From assembly GCA_038046485.1 (NCBI GenBank), contig JBBSWA010000023.1:1-20017 (forward strand): a stretch of 20,017 nucleotides of DNA, read 5' to 3'. Source of the stretch: JBBSWA01 sp038046485 (GTDB lineage: Archaea > Nanobdellota > Nanobdellia > Woesearchaeales > SM23-78). A model generated the notes under the pieces. That model saw only the letters and a program-made list of their open reading frames with translations, did no database searches and was not told where the DNA came from. The position numbers and the translations under genes are program-made. Shown here one piece after another: positions 1-7,261 of the stretch (position 1 is the stretch's first letter; each line of letters begins with the position of its first letter).

Positions 1-677
1 TTGTTATCTCCTAATTTGCGATCCGCTACTGAAGAAAATTGTTTTGTTTCTGGATTGATTCTTCGGATGTCTGAGTAGCACCATACTCCTGCTGAGTAAT
101 ACACTTCACCATTATAAAAATCTCCTAGATTTCCAGGCATATGAACTAAAACCAGAGGGGTTATCGCTCCATTCGAAACATTGATCTCTACCAATCTATT
201 TGCCAACCCATCTGGCATGGGATGATGGCCTTTTTCAGGAGGCTTTCCTCCTGGAAAATCTGGCTTTATATTTTCTTGGTATTGAATTGCAAATATTCTC
301 CCTCCAAGATTGTCCCAAGCCAAGCCCCTTCGAAGAATGTTTCCTGTATGGGTGATCTGTCTTTCACTCCTGTCTTTTTTAAGAACATAGAGATCCCCGG
401 ATAGATTATACCCTTCTAAAGATAGGCCAACAAAGGCTATCTCGCCTGTTGGTCCAATTCTTGGAGAAGCTTTCTGTACGTCACGTTCAGTGGAGAGCTG
501 TTCTAAATTTGATCCGTCTGGATTTATACCCCAAATTTGCCCTATTTTTTGTTGATCGGGGTGAATGGCAATGATCTGTTCCTTGCAGAAAGAGTCTAAA
601 GATTTTTTTCCTTCCATGGGAGTACAAGCACTTAATCCGATGAGAAAAGCTAAGACTACCCCTTTCAATGACCCCAT
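1..677 (-). CDS. TolB-like beta-propeller lipoprotein (3' end outside window)
   Basis: This open frame on the minus strand runs off the window edge; about 225 residues are visible. The N terminus has a hydrophobic segment ending in a lipobox-like LSAC (residues 15-18), so it is probably exported and lipid-anchored. Downstream, the pattern of Ile-x-Ile-x-Pro-Asp, 'INPDGSNLEQLS' and 'SPRIGPTGEIAFVG' is typical of TolB/PD40 beta-propeller blades, which usually bind partners or glycans outside the cell. The start at 677 is supported by an AT-rich element (700-708) about 27 nt upstream, implying a leaderless mRNA; another ATG six bases upstream is out of frame and hits a stop. It is divergent from the gene at 804. 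The exact ligand is unknown, and the propeller assignment is by repeat pattern only. Confidence 0.7.
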   Translation of the reverse strand, partial: MGSLKGVVLAFLIGLSACTPMEGKKSLDSFCKEQIIAIHPDQQKIGQIWGINPDGSNLEQLSTERDVQKASPRIGPTGEIAFVGLSLEGYNLSGDLYVLKKDRSERQITHTGNILRRGLAWDNLGGRIFAIQYQENIKPDFPGGKPPEKGHHPMPDGLANRLVEINVSNGAITPLVLVHMPGNLGDFYNGEVYYSAGVWCYSDIRRINPETKQFSSVADRKLGDN

Positions 678-803
678 CCCATTATGAACTTTCTTGCTCC
701 ATAAATAGTTTTCCGTTTAATTAATATCTATATAGTTAATAAATAATCATACAACCTCATATAAATCAAAACATTAATAAAGGAAGTGGGCCTCCCCTCC
801 TCT

Positions 804-1277
804 ATGGGAATTGCTCAATACAGTCGAAAAAGCCTTGAAGTACAGCTCGATATTGCTTTAAATGCCTTGTTTAAAGCCATTGAATCTGGGAAAGTAGAAG
901 ACCTCAATTTCGCTCTGGATATTTTTAACTTGGGCAGCATCAAAAACAATCCCCTCATCGAAGCAGTGGTCGTGAGTTTTGATGGCGAAAACTACTATGA
1001 CTTCAATCCATTCAAAGCGGAAAACCTATTTTGCAAACATTTCCTTTCTGGATTTTCTGGACATCGAACTGAACTGGATCCGTCTGCACAACAACTCATC
1101 ACTGCTCAAATTGATGATCTCAAGGAACACCCCAATAGTTATGAAAAATGGTCTGAACTTGGCGAAAACCTTGGCAAATACAATAGTGCAGACCAACTCT
1201 TCAAAGAAGTCATGATCTTCTTACGCAACAAACGCAAAGAATATCAAAATCCCATTCCTACTTCAACAAACCTTTAA
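804..1277 (+). CDS. hypothetical protein, 157 aa
   Basis: I do not recognise a family. The product is soluble, acidic to neutral and mostly helical in appearance, with an N-terminal 'IAQYSRKSLEVQLDIALNAL' helix and no signal peptide or membrane segment. The start was taken as ATG 804 because a TTAATAAA-like element (774-781) is centred 26 nt upstream, the leaderless spacing seen across the window. A GTG at 786 would add six residues and is less likely; a second TATA-like sequence at 758-766 would fit that alternative only poorly. The stop is 24 nt before the TraB-family gene, whose own TATA box overlaps the end of this gene, so the two are adjacent but probably separately transcribed. Confidence 0.7.
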   Translation: MGIAQYSRKSLEVQLDIALNALFKAIESGKVEDLNFALDIFNLGSIKNNPLIEAVVVSFDGENYYDFNPFKAENLFCKHFLSGFSGHRTELDPSAQQLITAQIDDLKEHPNSYEKWSELGENLGKYNSADQLFKEVMIFLRNKRKEYQNPIPTSTNL

Positions 1278-1301
1278 AACTACCTTCTTTCTCTTCCTTT
1301 C

Positions 1302-1979
1302 ATGATTGAAATTGTCGGAACCAGTCACATCGCACAGGAATCCATTCAAAAGATACAAAACACGTTTCAAACCTTTCAACCTGACTTTGTTGCTCTAGAG
1401 CTTGATCCAGGTAGACTGCACGCACTTCTACACCCCCACCAAAAAACGAGTCACTTTGAGATTATTCGAGCAGTCGGGATTAAGGGTTATCTTTTTGCCC
1501 AACTTGGACGATTTGTTCAAAACAAACTTGGAAAAGCCATCGGCATGAAACCTGGAGTGGATATGCTTACCGCATTACGACTTGCCCAAGAAAAAAAGAA
1601 ACCCTTCATTCTCATTGACCAGAACATCCAAATAACCTTACAGCGTATTTCTCAACAATTAACATGGAAAGAAAAATTCCAATTCATCAAGGACATTTTT
1701 CACCCTCCTAAAGAATACCAATCCCTCAAAAAAGACTTACGATCCCTACCTTCTTCCGAACTCATCCGCGAAATTCTTATTCATCTAAAAAAATACTATC
1801 CTAACCTTTATCGTGTACTTGTGCACGAACGAAACCAACACATGATTCGAGAGCTAAGGCACTTTGAACATCATCACCCTGATAAAAAAATACTGGTCAT
1901 TATCGGCGCTGGACATGAAGAGGCTATGAGGTATGTACTTATCCCCCCTTCTCAACCATCACCACAGAAAATTATATAA
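1302..1979 (+). CDS. TraB/PrgY-family protein
   Basis: The 225-aa product has the signature of the TraB family (also called pheromone-shutdown or TIKI-like fold): an N-terminal GTSH (residues 6-9), 'ALELDPGRL' around residue 32, 'LIDQNIQITLQRI' in the middle, and 'VLVHERNQHM' followed by 'IGAGHEEAM' near the C terminus. The conserved GxxH and GAGH histidines and ELD acidic residues are the presumed metal-binding or catalytic positions of the clan. Bacterial and eukaryotic members often carry a C-terminal membrane domain; here the protein stops soon after GAGH, so it looks cytosolic. A CTTTAAAA element (1272-1279) lies 26 nt before the ATG and no SD is present. The physiological substrate is not known for archaeal members. 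Confidence 0.85.
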   Translation: MIEIVGTSHIAQESIQKIQNTFQTFQPDFVALELDPGRLHALLHPHQKTSHFEIIRAVGIKGYLFAQLGRFVQNKLGKAIGMKPGVDMLTALRLAQEKKKPFILIDQNIQITLQRISQQLTWKEKFQFIKDIFHPPKEYQSLKKDLRSLPSSELIREILIHLKKYYPNLYRVLVHERNQHMIRELRHFEHHHPDKKILVIIGAGHEEAMRYVLIPPSQPSPQKII

Positions 1980-2001
1980 GCCCCCCTGTTTATATTTTAA
2001 C

Positions 2002-2814
2002 ATGCACAGCTTTCTATACCGATATGAACATTACTTTTCTTTTACCCTTGCCGAATACAAACAACTCCTTATCACCTCGATTGCAGCGGCTTTTATCCTT
2101 AGCTTTCGAAAATGGGGAGGTGCTGAATTTAGCTTCTTTTCCGGGTTGTTTAGCCTCATTTATATCTTCATCTTTTTTATCTTCAGCCTATATATTCACG
2201 TCTTTGTACAGAAACTCTCTGGCCTAAAAGTGGGTTACTTTCCAACCTACCGTGCCTATCCTAGTTTACTACTTACTGGAGTTGTCCTTGCGTTTCTTAC
2301 CAATGGATATTTTCCCTTCTTTATTTCTGGATGTTTAGCCTATACCATTCAAGAAGACATGCGCTTAGGTAAACTACGTAAGGGATATACTCTATGGGAG
2401 GCTTCTCTGGTCTCGTTTAGCGGGCCCCTTATCAGTATTATTGTTGCAGCCCTCCTTGGAGGTATCTACTCAATTATCCCCTTTGACTTTCTTTATACAC
2501 TCATTATTGTGAATCTTCTCATTGCCATTTACTCCATGATCCCCTTCCCTCAATTTCGAAAACTCAACCCTCTTGACTTGATCTTCTCCAAGAGCCACCG
2601 TTTTGCTACTTTCCTCTTAAATATCCAAGAGGGGGGCCCAGTAGGACTACACATCTTCATGCATAAACCTTATTTTTTCGTCTTTACCTTTAGCTTAGTA
2701 TTGTTTTACAGTGGACTTATCTTCACCACGCAGATCTTTGCTTTGTTACTTTCCTCTATCCTTGCCCTTATGACTGGAGTGGTTTACTATTACCTCGTCG
2801 AGAAAGCAGGGTAA
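2002..2814 (+). CDS. M50 (site-2 protease)-like membrane protein, apparently inactive
   Basis: The 270-aa polytopic membrane protein has about six hydrophobic segments. The layout follows M50 metalloproteases: a membrane segment with HVFVQ (66-70) where HExxH is expected, a 'SFSGPLISIIVAALLG' segment (138-153) like the family's AGPxxN stretch, and 'NLLIAIYSMIPFPQF' leading to 'NPLD' (171-192), resembling the Nx(8)PxPxxDG ligand motif. The catalytic Glu is Val and the second His is Gln, so proteolysis is unlikely and a binding or scaffolding role is inferred. Start choice: a TATATAAG box (1973-1980, inside the end of the TraB gene) lies 26 nt before ATG 2002; an upstream ATG at 1933 would place the start inside the preceding gene and was rejected. 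An unrelated multi-pass protein is the alternative. Confidence 0.65.
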   Translation: MHSFLYRYEHYFSFTLAEYKQLLITSIAAAFILSFRKWGGAEFSFFSGLFSLIYIFIFFIFSLYIHVFVQKLSGLKVGYFPTYRAYPSLLLTGVVLAFLTNGYFPFFISGCLAYTIQEDMRLGKLRKGYTLWEASLVSFSGPLISIIVAALLGGIYSIIPFDFLYTLIIVNLLIAIYSMIPFPQFRKLNPLDLIFSKSHRFATFLLNIQEGGPVGLHIFMHKPYFFVFTFSLVLFYSGLIFTTQIFALLLSSILALMTGVVYYYLVEKAG

Positions 2815-2957
2815 CTGGTTTTTATTACCCATTATCGACGAAAAAGCACGAATTCTTCGACTTAGTCTAGACGAGAAAAACACAAAATTTAAATAGCACC
2901 CCCTCTCGAGAATCGACGAGAAGGGGCGTTCCCTTAATGATTCGAGGTGAAATACAT
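2815..2957 (+). promoter_or_regulatory. promoter and 5' leader with SD and repeated TCGACGARAA motif
   Basis: A TTTAAATA box (2888-2895) should start transcription near 2918, leaving a leader of about 40 nt. A strong Shine-Dalgarno GAGGTGA (2944-2950) sits 7 nt before ATG 2958, one of only two clear SDs in the window. The decamer TCGACGARAA or a close variant occurs at 2835-2844, 2868-2877 and 2913-2922, with a related copy at the end of the previous gene (about 2796-2805). An imperfect inverted repeat (2899-2926) surrounds the predicted transcription start. These could be operator sites, which is inference. Confidence 0.5.
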
Positions 2958-3191
2958 ATGGCACAAAAAGTAGCAAAAGCTGGTGTTAAAAAAGAATCTG
3001 GTTACCTATACTTTGTCGATAAACAAGGTGACGTTTCCCGCGCTATGATGAGTCGAGGCGGACGAAAAAAGGGTAAAGTTAAAGCCGAGAAAGTCGCGAA
3101 AGTCGGAGTCAAGAAAGAATCTGGTTACCTATACTTTGTCGATAAACAAGGCGATATCTCCCGAGCTAAGATGGCGCGTGGAGGAAGATAA
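2958..3191 (+). CDS. small basic tandem-repeat protein, 77 aa
   Basis: The protein consists of two copies, offset by 41 residues, of a motif reading KVAK-x-GVKKESGYLYFVDKQ then GD-[VI]-SRA-x-M-x-RGGR, joined by a Lys-rich linker. It is strongly basic and has no membrane segment. At the DNA level, 38 nt are identical between the copies (2991-3028 and 3114-3151), which suggests recent duplication or gene conversion. Start: the GAGGTGA SD (2944-2950) points to ATG 2958; an in-frame ATG at 2937 lies before that SD and is rejected. A T-rich tract follows the stop, as expected of an archaeal terminator. The basic RGGR ends suggest nucleic-acid binding, which is only inference. The SD and leader suggest stronger or separately controlled expression compared with the leaderless neighbours. 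Confidence 0.8.
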   Translation: MAQKVAKAGVKKESGYLYFVDKQGDVSRAMMSRGGRKKGKVKAEKVAKVGVKKESGYLYFVDKQGDISRAKMARGGR

Positions 3192-3201
3192 AAACAATAT
3201 T

Positions 3202-3230
3202 ATTTTTTCTTTTTCCTTTCTTTTTTCTTA
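3202..3230 (+). terminator. T-rich transcription terminator
   Basis: Just after the stop of the small repeat protein come runs of T broken by single C residues. Archaeal RNA polymerase stops at such U-rich tracts without needing a hairpin. It separates this gene from the Hef promoter (TATATAAG, 3239-3246). Confidence 0.6.
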
Positions 3231-3268
3231 TCACAATCCATATAAGTCTCTTACCTTTTCCATTTCTC

Positions 3269-5467
3269 ATGCTCCGTAACATCCAACCTTACCTTTATCA
3301 ACAAACGATCTTCGGAACGTGCAGCCAAAAGAATACCTTGGTGGTATTGCCAACAGGTATGGGGAAGACCTTGATTGCTCTGATGTTGATTTCACACCGA
3401 TTGCAAAATTACCCTCAAAGTAAAGTGTTGTTACTTACGCCTACCCGCCCCCTTTGTGATCAACACTATGAAACGTGTAAAAATCATCTTGAGATCCCCC
3501 CTGATAAAATAGTGCTTGTAACAGGGACGGTGGCTCCTGAAAAAAGAAAGGAGATCTATGAAACTGCGCAGATCATTATCAGCACACCCCAAACCATTGA
3601 GCATGATCTCATCAACCGAAGGTACCCTCTTGCTGAAACAAGCCTCCTAATTATTGATGAAGCCCACCGTGCCGTTAAGGATTATAGTTATGTATGGATT
3701 GCTAAGCAATACCAACAAAAAGCTAAACATGAGCGCATTCTGGCCCTTACTGCTAGCCCTGGTAGTGACCAAGAAACCATTCAAGAGGTTATACACAACC
3801 TAGGTATTGAATCCATCGAAGTTAGAACTAACGACGATCCGGATGTTAAACCTTACGCTCAAGAGATGGACATTCAACGAATTCACGTCCAACTGCCTCC
3901 AGCCATGAAACAAATCCAGAAAACCCTTAAAGACTGCTACCATGATAAACTTCAACTCCTTAAACAACACAGTCACCTTGCTAATATTCAATACTACACC
4001 AAAACTCAACTTCTTGCCTTGCAAGGTCAACTCCAAGGTCAAATTGCCCAAGGCCATAAAGACCCGGAACTTTTCAAAAGCATCTCGATTGCTGCTGAAG
4101 CCATTAAAATCCAGCATGGTCTTGAGCTTTTAGAAACGCAAGGACTCGAACCCCTTGAGCAGTACCTCACCCAGATTCAAACGCAAGCCCAAGCTGGAAA
4201 GAGCAAAGCGGTACAAAATCTTGTCCAAGACTTATACTTTAAAACTGCAGTTCTTCAGATGGGAAAAGCTCTATCTGAAAACCAAGAACATCCTAAACTT
4301 ACTGCTCTTAAAAAGATCTTACTAGATGAAGTTAAGAAAAATCCTTTTGCCAAAATTATTGTTTTTAATCAATACCGTGATCAGATTCAACATATGCAAA
4401 AAGAGTTCAATCAACTTGGATTGAATAGTGAGATCTTTGTCGGACAAGCCAAGAAAAAAGAAAGCGGCTTAAGCCAAAAAGAACAAAAGCAGGTTATTGA
4501 CCGTTTTCGAAATGGGGAGTTTAATGTTTTACTTAGCACATCTGTTGGAGAAGAAGGACTTGATATCCCTGTTGTAGACTTGGTTGTTTTTTATGAATCC
4601 ATCCCTTCGGCTATTCGGAGTATCCAACGTAAAGGACGAACGGCGCGAGGAGAAAAAGGACGAGTCATCCTTCTTACCACTAAAGATACGAGAGATGAAA
4701 GTTACCACTGGACGGCACATCACAAAGAAAAGCGAATGCACCGCATCTTGCAAGACTTTAAACATCAGTTTCAAAAACTAAGCCTTCCTAAAGAAGAGCC
4801 TCTTTCGAAGTTTATTTCGGAAGAGCAAAACATTCAGATCTATGTGGATCACCGCGAGAAAGACTCCACACTCCTCAAAGAACTTATTGATCTGGGAGTT
4901 CATCTTAAACTAGAGAAGTTGGATGTAGCCGACTACCTACTTAGCGAAAGAGTGGCTGTTGAATTCAAAGAAGTTTCTGACTTTGTTAATAGCATTATTG
5001 ATGGCCGCCTATTGGAACAGCTTAAGGAACTTGTCCGATACGAGCGGCCATTACTGGTGATACAAGGAACGGAAGACCTCTATAGCCAGCGCAATATACA
5101 CCCCAATGCACTACGAGGTATGCTTGCTACTATTACCGTTAGCTACAAAATCCCTATTTTACAAACTAAAAACCCCAAAGAAACTGCAGCGCTTTTTGCT
5201 ATTATTGCAAAACGTGAACAAGAAAAACAAAGTTCACCCTTTACTCTCCATACCAGTAAACCCTTATCTGACAAGGAACTTCAAGAGTACATCGTATCGT
5301 CTTTACCGAATATAGGCCCTCAAGTAGTAAAACCTCTTCTCACTCATTTTGGTACGGTACGAAGTGTATTCACGGCAAGTGAACAAGACCTTCAACACAT
5401 CCCCCTTATCGGACCTCTCAAATCCAAAAAAATAAAGGAAATTCTAGACAAAAAGTATGAACCTTAA
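3269..5467 (+). CDS. hef: Hef: fork-structure helicase-nuclease (FANCM/XPF family)
   Basis: This 732-aa protein should unwind and cut branched DNA at stalled replication forks; archaeal Hef is the relative of eukaryotic FANCM and XPF. SF2 helicase motifs are present in order: LPTGMGKT (27-34), DEAH (130-133), TASPGS (161-166) and QRKGRTAR (453-460). An ERCC4-type nuclease domain follows, with VDHREK (526-531) and VEFKEVSD (564-571), the latter at the usual V-E-R-K-x3-D site. A C-terminal tandem helix-hairpin-helix domain fills about 668-728 ('LPNIGPQVV', 'IPLIGPLKS'). Length is normal for complete Hef. The Arg to Phe change in ERK is a departure from the common signature, so nuclease strength is uncertain. 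A TATATAAG box (3239-3246) lies 27 nt before the ATG with no SD, so the mRNA should be leaderless. It converges with the minus gene ending at 5494. Confidence 0.95.
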   Translation: MLRNIQPYLYQQTIFGTCSQKNTLVVLPTGMGKTLIALMLISHRLQNYPQSKVLLLTPTRPLCDQHYETCKNHLEIPPDKIVLVTGTVAPEKRKEIYETAQIIISTPQTIEHDLINRRYPLAETSLLIIDEAHRAVKDYSYVWIAKQYQQKAKHERILALTASPGSDQETIQEVIHNLGIESIEVRTNDDPDVKPYAQEMDIQRIHVQLPPAMKQIQKTLKDCYHDKLQLLKQHSHLANIQYYTKTQLLALQGQLQGQIAQGHKDPELFKSISIAAEAIKIQHGLELLETQGLEPLEQYLTQIQTQAQAGKSKAVQNLVQDLYFKTAVLQMGKALSENQEHPKLTALKKILLDEVKKNPFAKIIVFNQYRDQIQHMQKEFNQLGLNSEIFVGQAKKKESGLSQKEQKQVIDRFRNGEFNVLLSTSVGEEGLDIPVVDLVVFYESIPSAIRSIQRKGRTARGEKGRVILLTTKDTRDESYHWTAHHKEKRMHRILQDFKHQFQKLSLPKEEPLSKFISEEQNIQIYVDHREKDSTLLKELIDLGVHLKLEKLDVADYLLSERVAVEFKEVSDFVNSIIDGRLLEQLKELVRYERPLLVIQGTEDLYSQRNIHPNALRGMLATITVSYKIPILQTKNPKETAALFAIIAKREQEKQSSPFTLHTSKPLSDKELQEYIVSSLPNIGPQVVKPLLTHFGTVRSVFTASEQDLQHIPLIGPLKSKKIKEILDKKYEP

Positions 5468-5493
5468 TTTACCCCTTTATAACTTAAAAGAAC

Positions 5494-5733
5494 TTATGTA
5501 GCACTCTGCAACAAGTAAAACATGTAATCAGCAAAGATTGTGGTGATGATTAAATAAATTCCTATAATTAATATGATTAATCCGCCGTGCTTATCTCCCT
5601 TTACTCGGGCAGCAATTCCTAATATTAAGGTCAAAACGGCCATAACCTCCTTAAAAACCAAGTTTTGGACAATTGGGAGTAATGTCAATCCAACTGTTAC
5701 CAATCCAGCATAAGACAACTTTTTAGCATCCAT
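5494..5733 (-). CDS. small integral membrane protein, 79 aa
   Basis: The product has two to three hydrophobic segments: roughly residues 8-27, 29-43 and 50-72, with a short basic loop 'ARVKGDKHG' between the last two. No family is recognised and no catalytic motif is visible. The start at 5733 is supported by a TTATATAAAG-type box (5756-5765 on the minus strand) centred 27 nt upstream, without SD. It is transcribed toward Hef, with 26 nt between the two stops. The gene is likely real because of its good promoter spacing and clear membrane-protein composition. Confidence 0.7.
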   Translation of the reverse strand: MDAKKLSYAGLVTVGLTLLPIVQNLVFKEVMAVLTLILGIAARVKGDKHGGLIILIIGIYLIITTIFADYMFYLLQSAT

Positions 5734-6085
5734 TCTTCTCTTTACAAAGGCGGACTTTATATAATTTTCGCAAACATCCTACTTTTATCCCCCCATATCT
5801 GAAGTTGAATCCGAAAAAAGTTTTGTTTGAATGGCATTCATTTATAGAGGACTTTGAATAACCCCCTATATAGTGTTCAAAGTCCTAATAGAGTGCTTTG
5901 AAAAAGGATAAAAAACAAAGATATTCAAAGCCCTCTATATTAAACCCTTCTTAGATGAGTCATTGAAGCGCATTTTGATGAAAAGGATATATACTCTTAT
6001 ATTTAATTCTTCATTATGAATTTTCACCAGTCCGGCATGCATGTTTGGTTCTTAGATGAATAATTCTTTGTTCATTTACTAAAAA
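5734..6085. other. intergenic spacer of 352 bp
   Basis: The spacer lies between the htpX stop and the start of the small membrane gene, both on minus. It carries the minus-strand TATA box for 5733 (5756-5765) and the nested inverted-repeat cluster at 5843-5939. A 15-codon frame starts at ATG 6016 (ending 6063), but nothing supports its expression. I see no tRNA or longer gene. Confidence 0.5.
5843..5939. repeat. nested inverted-repeat cluster (four arms)
   Basis: Four copies of an (AGAG)G-x-CTTTGAA motif alternate in orientation: forward 5846-5858, reverse 5876-5886, forward 5890-5902, reverse 5924-5936. The outer arms 5843-5860 and 5922-5939 match over 18 bp with one mismatch. The first two arms share a perfect 11-bp stem (AGGACTTTGAA) and the last two a 13-bp stem with one mismatch. 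Two successive hairpins, or a set of paired protein-binding sites, are both possible. The function is unknown. Confidence 0.75.
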
Positions 6086-6931
6086 TTAACTAAATTTCAT
6101 TTTCTTTAAACGGCTTACTCGCTCTGGAATCGGGGGATGAGTGGAGAGCCAACCTAATATACTCCTTCCTGAAAAGGGATTTGCAATAAAGAGTGCTGAA
6201 GTTGCTTGATTTCCCATACGCATCGGAACTTGCCTTGTGCCAGACTCCAATTTTAGTAATGCACTTGCTAAATGCTTTCCATCCTTCAAAAGCTTTGCAC
6301 CACTCTCATCTGCTAGGTATTCTCTACTCCTTGAAATGGCCAATTGTAACAATACTGCTAAAATGGGCGTTAAGATTCCTAACACAACCAGCTCAAGTAA
6401 TCCTCCTTTATCTTCTCTATTTCCCCCCCCCATCATTCCTCCCCAGCGAACCATGCTTCCGATGTATGATATCACTCCCGCAATGGTCGCTGCAATGGTA
6501 CAGATCAGGATGTCTCTATTCTTTACATGACTCAACTCATGACCCAAAACTCCTCTTAACTCTTCCCTAGATAGCAATTTTAAGATACCCTCTGTGCAGG
6601 CTACGGCAGCATGATTTGGATTCCTGCCGGTTGCAAAGGCATTTGGCTGTTCAGAAGGAATTAAATATAACTTCGGTAAAGGCAATTCGGCCTTTTTGCA
6701 TAAATCTTTTACTAAGGAGTGTAACCAAGGATACTCCTGTATCTTTAAGGGTTTTGCTTGGTACATCATCAATACAATCTTATCTGACCAGAAATATGAA
6801 ACGAAATTCATTAGCAGAACAATTATGAAGGCAAAGGTAAGGCCGGAAGAACCCCAAAAGCTTCCCACCCAAAGACATAATCCCGTGAGTATCCCTAGGA
6901 GAAGAACGGTTTTAAGATAATTAGATAACAT
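6086..6931 (-). CDS. htpX: HtpX-like M48 zinc metalloprotease
   Basis: The 281-aa membrane protease probably degrades misfolded membrane proteins, as HtpX does in other organisms. Two N-terminal membrane segments (about 7-25 and 32-49) precede the catalytic domain. The zinc-binding HELSH is at 131-135 in 'GVLGHELSHVKNRD', and the third ligand Glu204 is in 'SRSREYLADE'. 'EQPNAFATGRNP' (94-105) and the final 'STHPPIPERVSRLKKM' are standard HtpX/Ste24 elements. Two more hydrophobic segments lie at about 141-160 and 178-200. The length matches the family. A TTTTAAAT-type box (minus strand, 6953-6961) lies 26 nt before the ATG, so the mRNA should be leaderless. A MITE-like element has inserted a few bases upstream of this box (target duplication from 6968), which may have altered its regulation. 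Confidence 0.95.
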   Translation of the reverse strand: MLSNYLKTVLLLGILTGLCLWVGSFWGSSGLTFAFIIVLLMNFVSYFWSDKIVLMMYQAKPLKIQEYPWLHSLVKDLCKKAELPLPKLYLIPSEQPNAFATGRNPNHAAVACTEGILKLLSREELRGVLGHELSHVKNRDILICTIAATIAGVISYIGSMVRWGGMMGGGNREDKGGLLELVVLGILTPILAVLLQLAISRSREYLADESGAKLLKDGKHLASALLKLESGTRQVPMRMGNQATSALFIANPFSGRSILGWLSTHPPIPERVSRLKKMKFS

Positions 6932-6976
6932 CTATCCTGTGAGGGGCTCAGCATTTAAAAACGTTACTCTACATCA

Positions 6977-7189
6977 GGCTTTGCACAAAAAGTAGGTTAG
7001 CGGCCTCAGGTCGAGCTTCCTTATTTAGACAATAAAGCGGACAAGGGGGTCGCCCCCGCCGGGGAACACTCAATACTTTGTATTGGTGTGCCAGAAAGCG
7101 AAGCTTTCTGAGCATGTCCGCCATCCTAAAACAAGATCACAAGCGAGAAGCCGCTAATCGGAGCATTTTGCGACTTTTTGTGCAAAGCC
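6977..7189 (+). mobile_element. MITE-like element, copy 1 (213 bp)
   Basis: Terminal inverted repeats GGCTTTGCACAAAAAGT are perfect over 17 bp (6977-6993 and 7173-7189). Flanking 9-bp direct repeats TCTACATCA (6968-6976) and TCTACATTA (7190-7198) differ at one base and look like an aged target-site duplication. Nested inside are a second stem, TTAGCGGC with GCCGCTAA (6997-7004/7150-7157), and a third, GCGGACA with TGTCCGC (7037-7043/7115-7121). The third encloses hairpins at 7045-7057 (GGGGG/CCCCC), 7071-7085 (CAATAC/GTATTG) and 7092-7110 (CAGAAAGC/GCTTTCTG). There is no transposase and no long ORF. The ends and 9-bp duplication recall IS5-family elements of the IS903 group (ends beginning GGCTTTGTTG, 9-bp duplication); that kinship is inference. 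It is homologous to the reversed element at 7911-8072. Confidence 0.85.
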
Positions 7190-7261
7190 TCTACATTAAA
7201 TGAGCCATTCACACCCCCCTTATTCAACAACTATATAAAAAACAACCTCTCCAATGAGTCC

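Noticed and set aside
222..404. 60-aa plus-strand frame at the left edge
   Set aside because: It is antisense to the partial TolB-like lipoprotein frame, which has a signal sequence, repeat motifs and a promoter.
1933..2001. N-terminal extension of the M50-like protein
   Set aside because: It overlaps the TraB gene, and the TATA box at 1973-1980 lies inside it, pointing to ATG 2002.
6016..6063. 15-codon ORF in the 5734-6085 spacer
   Set aside because: Too short, without a convincing promoter or recognisable peptide.
6193..6570. Open frames on the plus strand across htpX
   Set aside because: They lie antisense to a well-conserved M48 protease, have no family resemblance and lack a promoter at the right spacing.
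6977..7189. RNase P RNA, SRP RNA or tRNA at the structured region
   Set aside because: None of the conserved core sequences of those RNAs is visible; terminal repeats, a 9-bp target duplication and a second copy point to a mobile element.
7178..7261. N-terminal extension of the secreted protein from GTG 7178
   Set aside because: It begins in the mobile element's terminal repeat; ATG 7262 gives a signal peptide and correct promoter spacing.
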